From Thermoplasmatota archaeon (lineage in GTDB: Archaea > Thermoplasmatota > Thermoplasmata > Lutacidiplasmatales > JAMCUS01), in the NCBI GenBank assembly GCA_023379385.1, contig JAMCUS010000036.1, forward strand, positions 1 to 45,981: a stretch of 45,981 nucleotides of DNA, in the 5' to 3' direction. This document shows positions 18,541-27,814 of this stretch, one piece after another; the first letter of the stretch is position 1; every line of letters begins with the position of its first letter. The notes under the pieces were generated by a model, which was not told the DNA's origin, did not search any database, and saw nothing but the letters and a program-made list of their open reading frames with translations. The translations under genes and the position numbers were made by a program.

Positions 18541-19170
18541 TTAAGGCGAAAAAAAGGATACCTTTAAAACAGATCTGTCAATAACGTTATTAAAAATTTT
18601 GTTTAGTGGCATATCATCCATATTAAAATAGATCTCTTTATATATCCTGCTTACAATTTTTTTAACGTAATCTAATGGAATTGATTCAATTTTTTCATCT
18701 GATAATATTCCAAGCAAACCCTCTTTCCATGTTCCATTATTTCTGCATGGTGGGATCCGGTATTGAATGTCTGTAATTACCTGCAACTTTGTGTATCCAT
18801 TAAGCCCATTTTTAATAGCATTCCTATCTATTTCAATAAATAAATATTTACATCCAAGCTTATCTGAATATTTTTTAAGTTCTGTTTCAATAAACAATTC
18901 AATACCTCTGCCATGAAAGTTTTTTGAAATTCCTATGTAGTCAATAAAGGCGACCTTATCGACTGGATAGAATGACGCAAGGCCAATTCCTACTATATAT
19001 TTATCAATAATATCAACGAATAGCTTATACGCGGGGTTGCCTTTTAATAATTTCATAATTATGTTCAGGCTTTTTGTATCTCTTTCTGCAAAAGACTCTA
19101 AATATATATCCCATGCACGCAGATACTCCGGTGAATCTACTTTTTCAGGTGTTATTATCTTAAACTCCAT
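18541..19170 (-). CDS. GNAT-like acetyltransferase
   Basis: 209 residues. The middle resembles a GNAT fold: 'IVGIGLASFYPVDKVAFIDY' for strands 4-5, then 'GISKNFHGRGIELFIETELK', where the loop replaces the usual RxxGxG with H-G-R-G, then 'GCKYLFIEIDRNAI'. The last 70 residues do not match anything I know. It is a stand-alone minus-strand gene after a gap containing IS debris. The acceptor is unknown. The weak acetyl-CoA loop lowers certainty. Confidence 0.55.
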   Translation of the reverse strand: MEFKIITPEKVDSPEYLRAWDIYLESFAERDTKSLNIIMKLLKGNPAYKLFVDIIDKYIVGIGLASFYPVDKVAFIDYIGISKNFHGRGIELFIETELKKYSDKLGCKYLFIEIDRNAIKNGLNGYTKLQVITDIQYRIPPCRNNGTWKEGLLGILSDEKIESIPLDYVKKIVSRIYKEIYFNMDDMPLNKIFNNVIDRSVLKVSFFSP

Positions 19171-19701
19171 GATTTACTGTATTGTGTATTATATACTAAA
19201 TGGTTGTGTTGAAATCTATTGTTACAATACCTGGTATATGGGTTGCTATTCCATAACATATTTACCACCTGTTGTCTATGTAAATGCCGTTTGAGTTTAT
19301 ATCAAAATGGCGTTTACAGTGTTGATCAGATCATTGAAATGCTTAGAGGCATATATGAGATCTCAAGGGTACAGAACGGGAACTACCTGGGAGAGTGAGG
19401 GCCGTAACAAAGGAAAACAGAAAGCTAATAGAAGACCTTGGGCTCAAGGAGATGGTTACCTCCTACTAATTCGCCTATATTCAAGGTCAGTAATTACATT
19501 GTTTTTTAAATTCAGTTGGGGTTTTAACTCTCTTTCCCAGAAAAGAAAAATCCTTTTTGTTATTGGTAATTACAATCCGCGGAGGTAGATATGCATGAGA
19601 TGCAATCATGTAATCTCTAAAATTATCTTTAAAGTCTCTAATGGATTTTGACAAAATAATTTGAAATAGTTTTAAATATCTTTATATTCCTCAAGTACCA
19701 T
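19171..19701 (+). other. Non-coding gap with traces of a decayed gene
   Basis: No intact gene. Two frames give protein-like pieces that would join by a frameshift: one near 19313-19400 containing 'SVDQIIEMLRGIYEIS', and one near 19355-19470 containing 'VTKENRKLIEDLGLKEM' that ends at a TAA. They may come from one broken gene. The family is not recognised. Confidence 0.3.
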
Positions 19702-19833
19702 ATGGCAGAAAAACGAAATAGCGAAATGATTCTCAAAATGCTGGGTACTCTCAACGAAGCGCAATCCAGATGGTATGTTGCCACCTTAATGCGGAGATAT
19801 CAAACCGTTGGAGCAGTCGCGATAAATAATTGA
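19702..19833 (+). pseudogene. Transposase N-terminal fragment (ISAzo13-like?)
   Basis: A 43-codon frame from ATG 19702 contains 'MLGTLNEAQSRWYVA', which resembles the start of ISAzo13-type transposases ('..LNE...R.y.A.eA..lG.GG'). It then turns into unrelated residues and stops. A TATA-like TTTAAATATC precedes it. Read as a truncated IS start; the family name rests on a short match. Confidence 0.35.
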
Positions 19834-19884
19834 ATGCCAGTAAACCCTGTTTTTTCAGGTGGCGTGTACATCCATGGGTTGAAA

Positions 19885-20514
19885 TCAAGCATTGACTTTG
19901 TTTATAACCGTTACTTTGTTATCTTCTTCTAAAAGTTTAGCAATCGTTACAGGAAGATATAGAATATCTTCTTTTGTCAAGTAAAATTTTCTGTTATTAA
20001 GCCATGAAATTTCACCGATGTCTACATTTACCTTTACAAGGATCTCTTCCTCAGTTTTTTCATCAGGTATTGAATCTATTTTTAAAAGGCTCTTTTCAGG
20101 CTCTTCGTTATTGGTAACTATTAATGAAGCATTTTTCTCTATAAATTGATATAACAACTTTTTCATATTTTCATATATCTGCTTCTCAGGAGGAAGAAGA
20201 TTTTCTATGTTTGTAGTCTCGTTTGGAGAGGGATGTGTTGCATATAGCGTAGCCATTATGGCAATCTTCTTCATTCGCGCATCAATAAGAGATCGTAATC
20301 TTTTTTTTGATTCATTTAATCTATTTATTTCTTTTAGCTTTACAACATATTCAATATCTGGTTGTTTCAAAGAATTAATTAACTTCTCTTCACCCTTTTC
20401 CACTAATCTGTAAAAGTTTGCAGGTAATTTGTGAAGACCTTTTTTTGTGGATTCCTCAATGGATAGCCTACCTATTGCTGTCAAAATTTCTTCTTCTTTT
20501 TCTTCCTCACTCAT
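19885..20514 (-). CDS. GINS complex subunit (Gins51-type)
   Basis: Archaeal GINS joins MCM and Cdc45/RecJ in the replicative helicase. 209 residues from MSEEEKEEE. Seen: 'GLHKLPANFYRLVEKGEEKL', as at the start of Gins51/Sld5-like A-domains; a long basic helical stretch ('RLNESKKRLRSLIDARMKKI'); and a terminal B-domain ending 'NNRKFYLTKEDILYLPVTI' then 'AKLLEEDNKV', the typical 'Y.L..EDi..LP..iA.lL' pattern. Start ATG 20514 is preferred to 20535 because the TATA-like ACTTTTTAGG near 20540-20549 then has leaderless spacing. The linker is long and acidic. A second GINS subunit is not in this window. Confidence 0.72.
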   Translation of the reverse strand: MSEEEKEEEILTAIGRLSIEESTKKGLHKLPANFYRLVEKGEEKLINSLKQPDIEYVVKLKEINRLNESKKRLRSLIDARMKKIAIMATLYATHPSPNETTNIENLLPPEKQIYENMKKLLYQFIEKNASLIVTNNEEPEKSLLKIDSIPDEKTEEEILVKVNVDIGEISWLNNRKFYLTKEDILYLPVTIAKLLEEDNKVTVINKVNA

Positions 20515-20539
20515 ACATACATATAGATAACACACTATC

Positions 20540-20560
20540 CTAAAAAGTTTCGCTTTTTAG
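20540..20560. repeat. Perfect hairpin at the tnpB-remnant end / GINS promoter
   Basis: CTAAAAAG, a 5-nt loop, CTTTTTAG: an 8-bp perfect stem. It lies 18 bp beyond the stop of the tnpB remnant, where IS200/IS605 elements carry their right-end hairpin, and its outer arm doubles as the TATA-like sequence of the GINS gene. Confidence 0.55.
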
Positions 20561-20578
20561 CTGCCATGAAAAAGCTCT

Positions 20579-20809
20579 TTATGAACATTTATTTACTGAA
20601 CCTCCATTTAACTTGCCAGATAGCGAACGGAGACTATATTCCCCCACCAATCCTGATAATTCTAAATTCTTCGCACCTGCATAATACGCATTATCAGCAT
20701 GACCACATCGCAAACATAAGGAATTGGCGCCCTTACGGTTTCTCTTGTCTACGTTGCCACATTCAGGGCATCTCTGCGAAGTTTTCCAGTGTAAACGGTG
20801 TTTACACCA
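20579..20809 (-). pseudogene. TnpB (IS200/IS605 OrfB) C-terminal remnant
   Basis: 76 codons after an in-frame TAG. They contain the TnpB zinc finger 'TSQRCPECGNVDKRNRKG' with its second pair 'LCLRCGHADN', followed by 'AYYAGAKNL', which corresponds to the RuvC-III D..N.A..N region. The N-terminal RuvC-I and RuvC-II parts are absent, so no RNA-guided nuclease can be made. The residual stretch up to 20993 holds nothing else I can name. Confidence 0.8.
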
Positions 20810-20993
20810 CTACAGGTTCTTTTCATTATACTTTTTCCAGTTTCTTTTATCTATTAATAACCGGATGTTGATTTCAAATATTATAAAATATTAAAGATTA
20901 TTTAATATTCTGTAATTATATGTTATTTATTGAACCCAGAAGTTAATAAATATTTTTATATATTGAAACAAATGCAAAACTATTGTAAATAAT

Positions 20994-22763
20994 TCACATT
21001 ATTCCGTTAAAGAGACGATCATGTTTTCTTTTTACAACGATGATTTTTTCAATGATCTCCTCCTCTTCCGGTGTTAGAACATTTGCTTCTCGTAACCTCT
21101 TTATATCTTTTTCAGACATGTCTGAATATAGAATCTGATTCTCATGTATTGTTTTTCCTACAACTGCAATATCAATACTTATAGCTACCTCATCTTTTTT
21201 ATTTGCATTTTCCAGATTTTTTCCTTCGTTTTGAATACTTTTTACAGATCCTGTAATAACGCCTTCATCGTTTATAAGACGTATTCCAGAATAAAGAATA
21301 CCACCGATAATCTTTACACCGACTATAGCCGGTCTTGATTTTCTGAATATATGATCTGGCATAAGTTGTATTATAACAGGATTGGTGCATTGCTTTCTGA
21401 CCTCTGCAGAAAGTTCAGTAAGGAGGTTCGATTTCCATTCTTTATATTGTTCAATTACTGAATAAATTATATCCCCTGTCAATATATTTACATTGTACAT
21501 GGCTGCTTCATCTTTTGCTTCAGATGTTACAGAGACATTGAACCCAAATATTGCTTTATTATATTTTTCTTTATTTCCGGCAACGGTTACAACATCGTTT
21601 TTGTTTATTGTACCTATACCAGCGATTTTTATATTGATCTGGTTGCTGTCTAATTCATAACATAATGCCTCTAGAGACCCTACTCTATCCGCCTTTACGA
21701 TAGTCCCCTCTTCTACTGTCCTTATTTTTAATTCTGTTTTATCTATAAATTTATGTATCTCCGTTTCGTCTATATTATCACCGGATATGACCATAATAGA
21801 TTCACCAGGTGCAATATTATCCATATTGTGCAATATAACTTTAGCACCCATAGCAGCAATTATTGATTTCGTGGTCTTCAATGTGTGTCCTCTTCCATGA
21901 CTCTCCAATTTGAATATTGCTTTTACACTGGTTCTGTATGGTTTATCCATTGCAGGAACAATAACTGTATCGCCCACATTCATTGAACCTTTATATAATA
22001 TAATATCTATATTTTTTCCTATCTTAGAATCATCATTAACCTCCAGAATTGTAGCTTCCCCTCCTGCAGTTGAAAGTTCTATTTTCTTTTTCAGATATCT
22101 TTGTGCCATGCCAACAAGGGTGGCAAGAAGATCTGGAATTCCCTCACCTGTTTTTGCAGATGTAGGTATGATCGCAAAATTTTTTGTAAAATCGGAAATA
22201 TTGTCAAATCTATCGGCGTAAATACCCATATTACTCAGAGATTCTATTATTTCATATATCTTGGAATTTAACATTTCCATCGGTCTATCAAGCTGAGTTT
22301 TAGCATTTTTTATAAACGGCACATACGGGCTGGACCTCCATCCGGATATAGTATCTATCTTGTTTGCTACAATAATAAAAGGTGTTTTATAATGTTTGAG
22401 AATATCTATGGATTCTTTGGTCTGGGGCTGAATACCCGAGTTGACATCAATTATAAGTATAGCAAGATCTGCAAGTGAACCACCTCTTTTTCTTAAATTC
22501 ACAAATGATTTATGTCCAGGGGTATCAATGAAAAGAAACCCTGGAATGTTTACATCCTCTTTTTTTACAATGTTTTTGCACATCTTTATTATAATTTCTT
22601 TACTTATTTCTGTTGCGCCAATCTGTTGTGTTATTCCACCTACCTCTTTTGACGCAAGTGCCGTACCTCTGATCTTGTCCAAAAGTGTTGTTTTTCCGTG
22701 ATCTACGTGACCAAGAACGCTAACGATTGGCTGTCTTAACTCAATAGCGGGTAAATCTACCAT
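20994..22763 (-). CDS. infB: Translation initiation factor aIF5B (IF2 homologue)
   Basis: GTPase for ribosomal subunit joining; 589 residues from MVDLPAIELR, normal for archaea. G motifs are all present: G1 'GHVDHGKTT', G2 'GGITQQIGAT', G3 'DTPGH', G4 'NKID', G5 'SAKTGEG'. Domain II, the 'VRKQCTNPVIIQLMPDHIFR' domain III region and the domain IV barrel follow. ATG 22763 is chosen over the upstream TTG 22772 because GGAG lies 9 nt before it. No intein. Monocistronic on the minus strand. Confidence 0.94.
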   Translation of the reverse strand: MVDLPAIELRQPIVSVLGHVDHGKTTLLDKIRGTALASKEVGGITQQIGATEISKEIIIKMCKNIVKKEDVNIPGFLFIDTPGHKSFVNLRKRGGSLADLAILIIDVNSGIQPQTKESIDILKHYKTPFIIVANKIDTISGWRSSPYVPFIKNAKTQLDRPMEMLNSKIYEIIESLSNMGIYADRFDNISDFTKNFAIIPTSAKTGEGIPDLLATLVGMAQRYLKKKIELSTAGGEATILEVNDDSKIGKNIDIILYKGSMNVGDTVIVPAMDKPYRTSVKAIFKLESHGRGHTLKTTKSIIAAMGAKVILHNMDNIAPGESIMVISGDNIDETEIHKFIDKTELKIRTVEEGTIVKADRVGSLEALCYELDSNQINIKIAGIGTINKNDVVTVAGNKEKYNKAIFGFNVSVTSEAKDEAAMYNVNILTGDIIYSVIEQYKEWKSNLLTELSAEVRKQCTNPVIIQLMPDHIFRKSRPAIVGVKIIGGILYSGIRLINDEGVITGSVKSIQNEGKNLENANKKDEVAISIDIAVVGKTIHENQILYSDMSEKDIKRLREANVLTPEEEEIIEKIIVVKRKHDRLFNGIM

Positions 22764-22917
22764 ATGCAACAACTCCTGACCACAGTCATTGTAAATGTAA
22801 CAATATACACAGATAAAGAGTTATCCATGAAATATTCTGTGACAGTAAATTACTGGGCAAGCATGCGTAATAAATAAAGGCAGACGATGATTTATTACCA
22901 GTGCATGAGTTCATGGT

Positions 22918-24042
22918 TTAATCTTTGGTCAATTCTCTGAAAATTATAAGTTTCTGTATCTCAGAGGTACCTTCCCCAATTTCCAGCAATTTTGCGTCTC
23001 TTAATAATCTGTTTATTCCGAATTCGCTGAAGTACCCGTACCCACCATGTACCTGAATTGCAAAATCAGCTGCTTTCATTGCAGTTTTGCTGGTAAAATA
23101 TTTTGCCATTGCAGCAGTTTTTCTGTAAGAGTCTCCCGAATCTTTAAGTGTAGCCGCTTTATATACCAGTAATCTTCCTGCTTCTATATCCGTCTGAAGT
23201 TCGGAAATGGAGAATTGTAATGCCTCAAAATTATCCAAAGTTTTATTAAAGGCAGATCTTTCCTTCATATATTTTAACGAGGAATCAACTGCTGCCTGAG
23301 CTATTCCAACAGATATTGCTGCTATTGCGATCCTGCCACCATCCAGTATTTTCATTGCCTGTCTGTATCCATCTCCTTCTTTACCCAGCATATTCTCAGC
23401 AGGAACCGGTACATTATCCAAATTCAGTTCAGCTGTATCTGTACCTCTCATTCCCAATTTCCCCTTGATCTTAGATTTTGTAAGACCATCTGAATCTCCG
23501 GAAACTATAAAAGAGGTTATACCGTTGTCAGTTTTAGCTATAATTACAATATAATCTGATAAGACACCATGTGTTATGAATATTTTTGAGCCATTTAAAA
23601 TATAATGCTTACCCTCCTTTTTTGCGGTAGTCAGCAGATTCTTTGCGTCACTGCCAGCCTGAGGTTCAGTAAGCCCCCATGCAACTGGATTTGCAGAGTT
23701 TATAATCTTTTGCACAAATCGTTCTCTTTGCACCTCATTTCCAAATTCAAAGATATGCGATAATCCAAGACTGTTGTGTGCTTCCAGACTCAATGCAAGT
23801 CCTCCAGAATATTTGCCTACAATTTCAAGTATTCCAGCGTATGTTTTCATGTCAAATTCAGATCCACCGTATTTCTGGGGTATGGTTATTCCAAGAAGGC
23901 CCATATCCCTGAGTTCCATGTATATCTCTCTTGGAATTTCATCTTCTTCATCAATTTTATTTGATACTGGTGCAATTTTTTCTTTGGCAAATTTTTCTAT
24001 TGTTGAAAATAGAATCTTATGCTCTTCAGTTAACTCAAACAT
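22918..24042 (-). CDS. Acyl-CoA dehydrogenase (complete active site)
   Basis: FAD enzyme for the first beta-oxidation step; 374 residues. All family motifs are present: 'GLTEPQAGSDAKN' (FAD/acyl site), 'RSAFNKTLDNFEALQF' (Arg contacting FAD across the dimer), 'QVHGGYGYFSEF', and 'IGEGTSEIQ' with the catalytic Glu at about 357. It is therefore a normal homotetrameric ACAD, unlike the coupled pair at 27815-30035. It is transcribed divergently from the SCP2-fadB-thiolase-ACAD operon with 142 bp between starts, so both sides may share control. Chain-length or branched-chain preference cannot be read from the sequence. Confidence 0.92.
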   Translation of the reverse strand: MFELTEEHKILFSTIEKFAKEKIAPVSNKIDEEDEIPREIYMELRDMGLLGITIPQKYGGSEFDMKTYAGILEIVGKYSGGLALSLEAHNSLGLSHIFEFGNEVQRERFVQKIINSANPVAWGLTEPQAGSDAKNLLTTAKKEGKHYILNGSKIFITHGVLSDYIVIIAKTDNGITSFIVSGDSDGLTKSKIKGKLGMRGTDTAELNLDNVPVPAENMLGKEGDGYRQAMKILDGGRIAIAAISVGIAQAAVDSSLKYMKERSAFNKTLDNFEALQFSISELQTDIEAGRLLVYKAATLKDSGDSYRKTAAMAKYFTSKTAMKAADFAIQVHGGYGYFSEFGINRLLRDAKLLEIGEGTSEIQKLIIFRELTKD

Positions 24043-24184
24043 AACATCATATTTAATAAATAATATCTTCTATATATCACTTTCAATCTTTATTGATACC
24101 ATTACTGAATGAGCTATTCCGTTCACAAAGAATAAAAAAATTTAAATCAAAAAGATTAATATAGAAAAAAGTAGATATGCATCT

Positions 24185-24529
24185 ATGACGTCCGAAGAAG
24201 TTTTGAATGGGATTGTTAGTCAGCTTAACAGTAATGAAAAAGTGAAAACAGAATTGAAAGGCTGGAATAAGGTTTTGCAATTTGATGTAAAAGATGTAGG
24301 CAAATATTATCTCACCTTTAGCAATGATGGGACAGGCACTGTTTCATCAGGGGTGCATAGTTCTCCCAACGTTACATTATCGACTGATGATCAGAGCATG
24401 ACGGATATCCTTACAGGTAAACTTGATGGCGTTAGGGCAGCGTTTATGGGAAAGCTTAAAATCAACGGGGATATATTTTCTGCACAGAAAATGGTATCTA
24501 TACTGGAAAAGTTACGCAAAACTGCGTAA
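24185..24529 (+). CDS. SCP2-type sterol/acyl carrier domain protein
   Basis: 114 residues, a single SCP2 fold: amphipathic start 'EEVLNGIVSQLNSNEK', strands 'KYYLTFSNDGTGTVSSG', and the closing 'DGVRAAFMGKLKINGDIFSA' block that lines the hydrophobic tunnel. SCP2 domains bind fatty acyl chains or acyl-CoA, so it probably presents or buffers substrates for the oxidation enzymes encoded just downstream. It is first in the operon; a TATA-like 'AAATTTAAATC' lies about 45 nt upstream. No membrane or export signal. Confidence 0.85.
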   Translation: MTSEEVLNGIVSQLNSNEKVKTELKGWNKVLQFDVKDVGKYYLTFSNDGTGTVSSGVHSSPNVTLSTDDQSMTDILTGKLDGVRAAFMGKLKINGDIFSAQKMVSILEKLRKTA

Positions 24530-24598
24530 TAAAATCAATATTTTTAACTTTTAATTTTTATTCGTTGCTTGATTCACATTCTAGAGGTGTATATATAT

Positions 24599-26623
24599 AT
24601 GAGTGGTAATAGTATAAAAAAAATATCAATTATAGGAGCAGGAGAGATGGGACACGGTATAGCAGAGGTTTTTGCCATATTCGGTTACGAAGTGCATTTG
24701 ACAGATAAGTATCCTGAAGCGCTGGAAAAGGCAATGAAGTCAATAGAGAGCAGCCTTTTGAAGTTAACTGATAAAGGAAAGATAAAAAAAGAGGATATTG
24801 ATGCTATTCTGAAGAGAATTTTTATAAGCTCATCTCTGAAGGAATCCGTTATGAATGTGGATTTAGTTATAGAGGCTGTTTCAGAGATTCCTGAATTAAA
24901 GTTTCAATTGTTCAGAGAACTGGATCAGTACGCCCCAAAAGAGGCAATATTAACATCAAACACCTCAAACATATCAATAACAGACATAGCCAGATCCGTA
25001 TCGGATAAGAAGAGGGTTGCGGGTCTTCACTTTTTTAATCCACCACTCAAAATGAAGCTGGTAGAAGTTATTATGGGTGCAGAAACAGGTAATGAGACCG
25101 TCGATCTATTAATGGAGCTGGTTAAAAAGATAGAGAAAACACCTGTAAAGGTTCTGAAAGACAGACCTGGATTTATAGTGAACAGGATCAATGCTCCGGA
25201 TATGTTCTTTTTTGGGCTTATTATCGATAGAGGTGTTGCTACCGCCATGGAAGTGGATGGTTTTGCGAGATCACAGGGGTTACCGATGGGGCCATATGAA
25301 CTTATGGATATGGTTGGAATTGATGTTGTATATCATTCAATGGAATATTATAAGGAAAAACTTTCTTCTGAATATGGAAAATGCCAGATATATAAAAAAA
25401 TGTTTGATGAAAATCATCTGGGCAAAAAGACAGGAATGGGATTTTATGATTGGAGTTCGGGAAAGGTAGTTATAGATACGTCCAAAGTAACAGGTAACAT
25501 TTCTTTAATGGACCTGTTTGCAATAGAGATTAACGAAGCTGTCAAGATAATTGAAGAGGGGATTGCGACACCCTCCGATATAGACACAGCTGTTATGCTG
25601 GGGCTTAACAGACCGTTTGGACCGGTATCAGTTGCCAAAAGTTTAACCAATGCAGAGGTAAAGTCAAAACTGGAAGAACTGTCAAGGAAGCTGGACACTA
25701 CGCTGTTTGAACCTGCGGAATCTATAAAAAACGGTAGATTAAAAGAGATCATCACAGGCAAGGTAATAAAAAAGGAGGATACCACCGTATCCAAAGAAAG
25801 TTTAGGTAAGGCAGAGATAACGGCATCAGAGACCTCTATTGGTGATTATAAAAACATAAAGGTAGAAAAATACGACTACAAAGTAGCCAGAATTATATTG
25901 AACAGACCAAAGCATAATACGATAAATATGGACCTTATAGATGAGTTCAATAGCGCTATAGATCAGTTATCCCAGGACGATGACATAAACGTCATTCTTA
26001 TAACGGGGCAGGGCACTACCTTCTCAGCTGGTGCGGATCTATCCTCTTTTTTTAACAGTTCTGCAAAATTCATAGAGTTCTTCAGAAAAGGAGAACGTGC
26101 TTTCAGAAGACTGGCGGAAATACCAAAAATTACAATCACGGTTATGAAAGGGTATGCCCTGGGTGGAGGACTTGAACTTGCCATGGCAGCAGATTTGAGA
26201 ATTGGAACTGAGGAGGTTATTCTGGGACTTCCTGAAGTGACACTGGGTCTTATACCAGGCTGGGGTGGTACACAGAGGGCTGTGAAGCTTGTTGGCATGT
26301 CTCATGCATTGAGACTTGTTTTAACAGGAGAGCGTATAACGGGAAAGGAGGCTTTCTCAATTGGTCTTATCAATAAGATCGTCTCTGATAAAGAAAAAAT
26401 TGACCAGGATGCACTTGAATATGCCAAAAACATAGCAGCTACCGTTGCACCTGTATCTGCAATGATTGCGAAAAGACTGGTCAATAAGGCGGCAGAGGTG
26501 CCCATGGATATTGGGTTGGAGATGGAATCATTCGGTGGCGGTGTTGTATTTTCAACAGAGGATATAAAAGAAGGCATATCGGCATTCATGCAGAAGAGAA
26601 AGCCTAACTATAAGGGCAGGTGA
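24599..26623 (+). CDS. Fused 3-hydroxyacyl-CoA dehydrogenase / enoyl-CoA hydratase
   Basis: Carries out hydration and the second oxidation in beta-oxidation; 674 residues. N-terminal NAD-binding 'IIGAGEMGHGIAEV'; dehydrogenase signature 'AGLHFFNPPLKMKLVEVIMG' (catalytic His) and 'DRPGFIVNRI'. The second half, from about residue 420, is crotonase: 'GQGTTFSAGADLSSF' and 'GYALGGGLELAMAADLRIG' (oxyanion hole), then 'LPEVTLGLIPGWGGTQR' with the catalytic Glu. The domain order HAD-ECH is typical of archaea and the reverse of bacterial FadB. ATG 24599 with GAGGTG upstream is used instead of TTG 24569. The stop lies 6 nt before the thiolase start. Confidence 0.93.
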   Translation: MSGNSIKKISIIGAGEMGHGIAEVFAIFGYEVHLTDKYPEALEKAMKSIESSLLKLTDKGKIKKEDIDAILKRIFISSSLKESVMNVDLVIEAVSEIPELKFQLFRELDQYAPKEAILTSNTSNISITDIARSVSDKKRVAGLHFFNPPLKMKLVEVIMGAETGNETVDLLMELVKKIEKTPVKVLKDRPGFIVNRINAPDMFFFGLIIDRGVATAMEVDGFARSQGLPMGPYELMDMVGIDVVYHSMEYYKEKLSSEYGKCQIYKKMFDENHLGKKTGMGFYDWSSGKVVIDTSKVTGNISLMDLFAIEINEAVKIIEEGIATPSDIDTAVMLGLNRPFGPVSVAKSLTNAEVKSKLEELSRKLDTTLFEPAESIKNGRLKEIITGKVIKKEDTTVSKESLGKAEITASETSIGDYKNIKVEKYDYKVARIILNRPKHNTINMDLIDEFNSAIDQLSQDDDINVILITGQGTTFSAGADLSSFFNSSAKFIEFFRKGERAFRRLAEIPKITITVMKGYALGGGLELAMAADLRIGTEEVILGLPEVTLGLIPGWGGTQRAVKLVGMSHALRLVLTGERITGKEAFSIGLINKIVSDKEKIDQDALEYAKNIAATVAPVSAMIAKRLVNKAAEVPMDIGLEMESFGGGVVFSTEDIKEGISAFMQKRKPNYKGR

Positions 26624-26628
26624 TTTTG

Positions 26629-27813
26629 ATGAACGAAGTGTACATTGCAGGGTATACACGTACAGCCTTTTCCAGATCCAGGCCCAACGATCCTGAACGG
26701 GATATATTTAACTCAATACGAATGGATGATGCTCTTGGCATGCTGATAAAGGAGATTGTCAAAAAGAGCGGTGTGAATACAAGGGAAATTGGAGATGTTA
26801 TAACAGGATCTGCATTGCAGGCCGGTGAGAACTGGCTATACGGAGGAAGACATCCTGCTCTTCTGGCAGGTCTGCCTTTTGAAGTACCATCCATGGCTAT
26901 GGACAGAGCCTGTGCGTCATCATTAAATGCAATTGCTGTCGGTGCGATGGAGATAATGACTGATAATTCAGATATTGTTATAGCTGGTGGTATGGAGCAC
27001 ATGACCCATGTACCATTGTCAAACAATAACTGTATAGAGCCCTGTTTTAAATTGATGCTCAGGCCAGAGTATATGCATTACGGTATGAGTATAGGGTATA
27101 ACATGGGTTTAACTGCAGAAAAACTATCAGCTGTTAGTGGTATAGGCAAAACAGAGATGGATCAGTTTTCCGTTAGAAGTCATAAACTTGCCGGAGAGAC
27201 TAATGAGACTGGTTGGTTCAAGGGAGAGATAACGCCTGTGGAGGTGGAATATAATGGCTCCACTGTAAAGGTGGATACAGACCAGAGCATAAGAAAAGAT
27301 ACTACCATAGAACAGATCTCTAAATTACCTCCTGCCTTTAAACCGGATGGTGTGATAACTGCAGGCAACTCATCACCTCTAAATGCAGGTGCAACTGCCA
27401 TGATGCTTATGTCTGAAAAGAAGATCAAGGAATATGGCGTAACACCGCTTGGAAAGATAACAGGCATGGCATGGGCTGGAGTTGAACCAGATCTCATGGG
27501 AAAGGGGCCTGTACCTGCAAGTAACAAACTATTGAATAAACTCGGCCTGAAGGTCGAAGATATTGATTACTGGGAGATAAACGAAGCTTTCGCTGTTGTA
27601 CCTCTTTATGCAGCACAGCAGCTTAATATAGATATAGACAGGATTAATGTGCATGGCGGTGCCGTAGCCATAGGTCATCCGCTCGGGGCAACGGGTGTCA
27701 GGCTTGCTGGTACCGTGGCGAGAATACTCAATGATAATAAAAAAGAGAGGGCTATAGCTACGTTATGTGTTGGTGGTGGGCAGGGATTCAGTATAGCTAT
27801 TGAGAGGTGTTGA
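26629..27813 (+). CDS. Acetyl-CoA acyltransferase (thiolase)
   Basis: Thiolytic cleavage of 3-ketoacyl-CoA; 394 residues. Seen: nucleophile in 'MDRACASSLNAI' (Cys95), 'WEINEAFAVVP', 'NVHGGAVAIGHPLGATG' (catalytic His) and 'ATLCVGGGQG' (second Cys). This is the classical degradative/biosynthetic thiolase I/II type, not the archaeal SCP2-thiolase that needs a DUF35 partner. The start is ATG 26629 after GGTG; the frame opens earlier at GTG 26620 inside the fadB stop. It is tightly coupled on both sides (2 nt to the next start). Confidence 0.93.
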   Translation: MNEVYIAGYTRTAFSRSRPNDPERDIFNSIRMDDALGMLIKEIVKKSGVNTREIGDVITGSALQAGENWLYGGRHPALLAGLPFEVPSMAMDRACASSLNAIAVGAMEIMTDNSDIVIAGGMEHMTHVPLSNNNCIEPCFKLMLRPEYMHYGMSIGYNMGLTAEKLSAVSGIGKTEMDQFSVRSHKLAGETNETGWFKGEITPVEVEYNGSTVKVDTDQSIRKDTTIEQISKLPPAFKPDGVITAGNSSPLNAGATAMMLMSEKKIKEYGVTPLGKITGMAWAGVEPDLMGKGPVPASNKLLNKLGLKVEDIDYWEINEAFAVVPLYAAQQLNIDIDRINVHGGAVAIGHPLGATGVRLAGTVARILNDNKKERAIATLCVGGGQGFSIAIERC

Positions 27814-27814
27814 T

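Noticed and set aside
19307-19588. 93-codon plus-strand open frame
   Set aside because: Composition is unlike neighbouring proteins (many Arg/Trp/Gly, no motif). The other two frames look more protein-like, so it is probably a shadow of decayed sequence.
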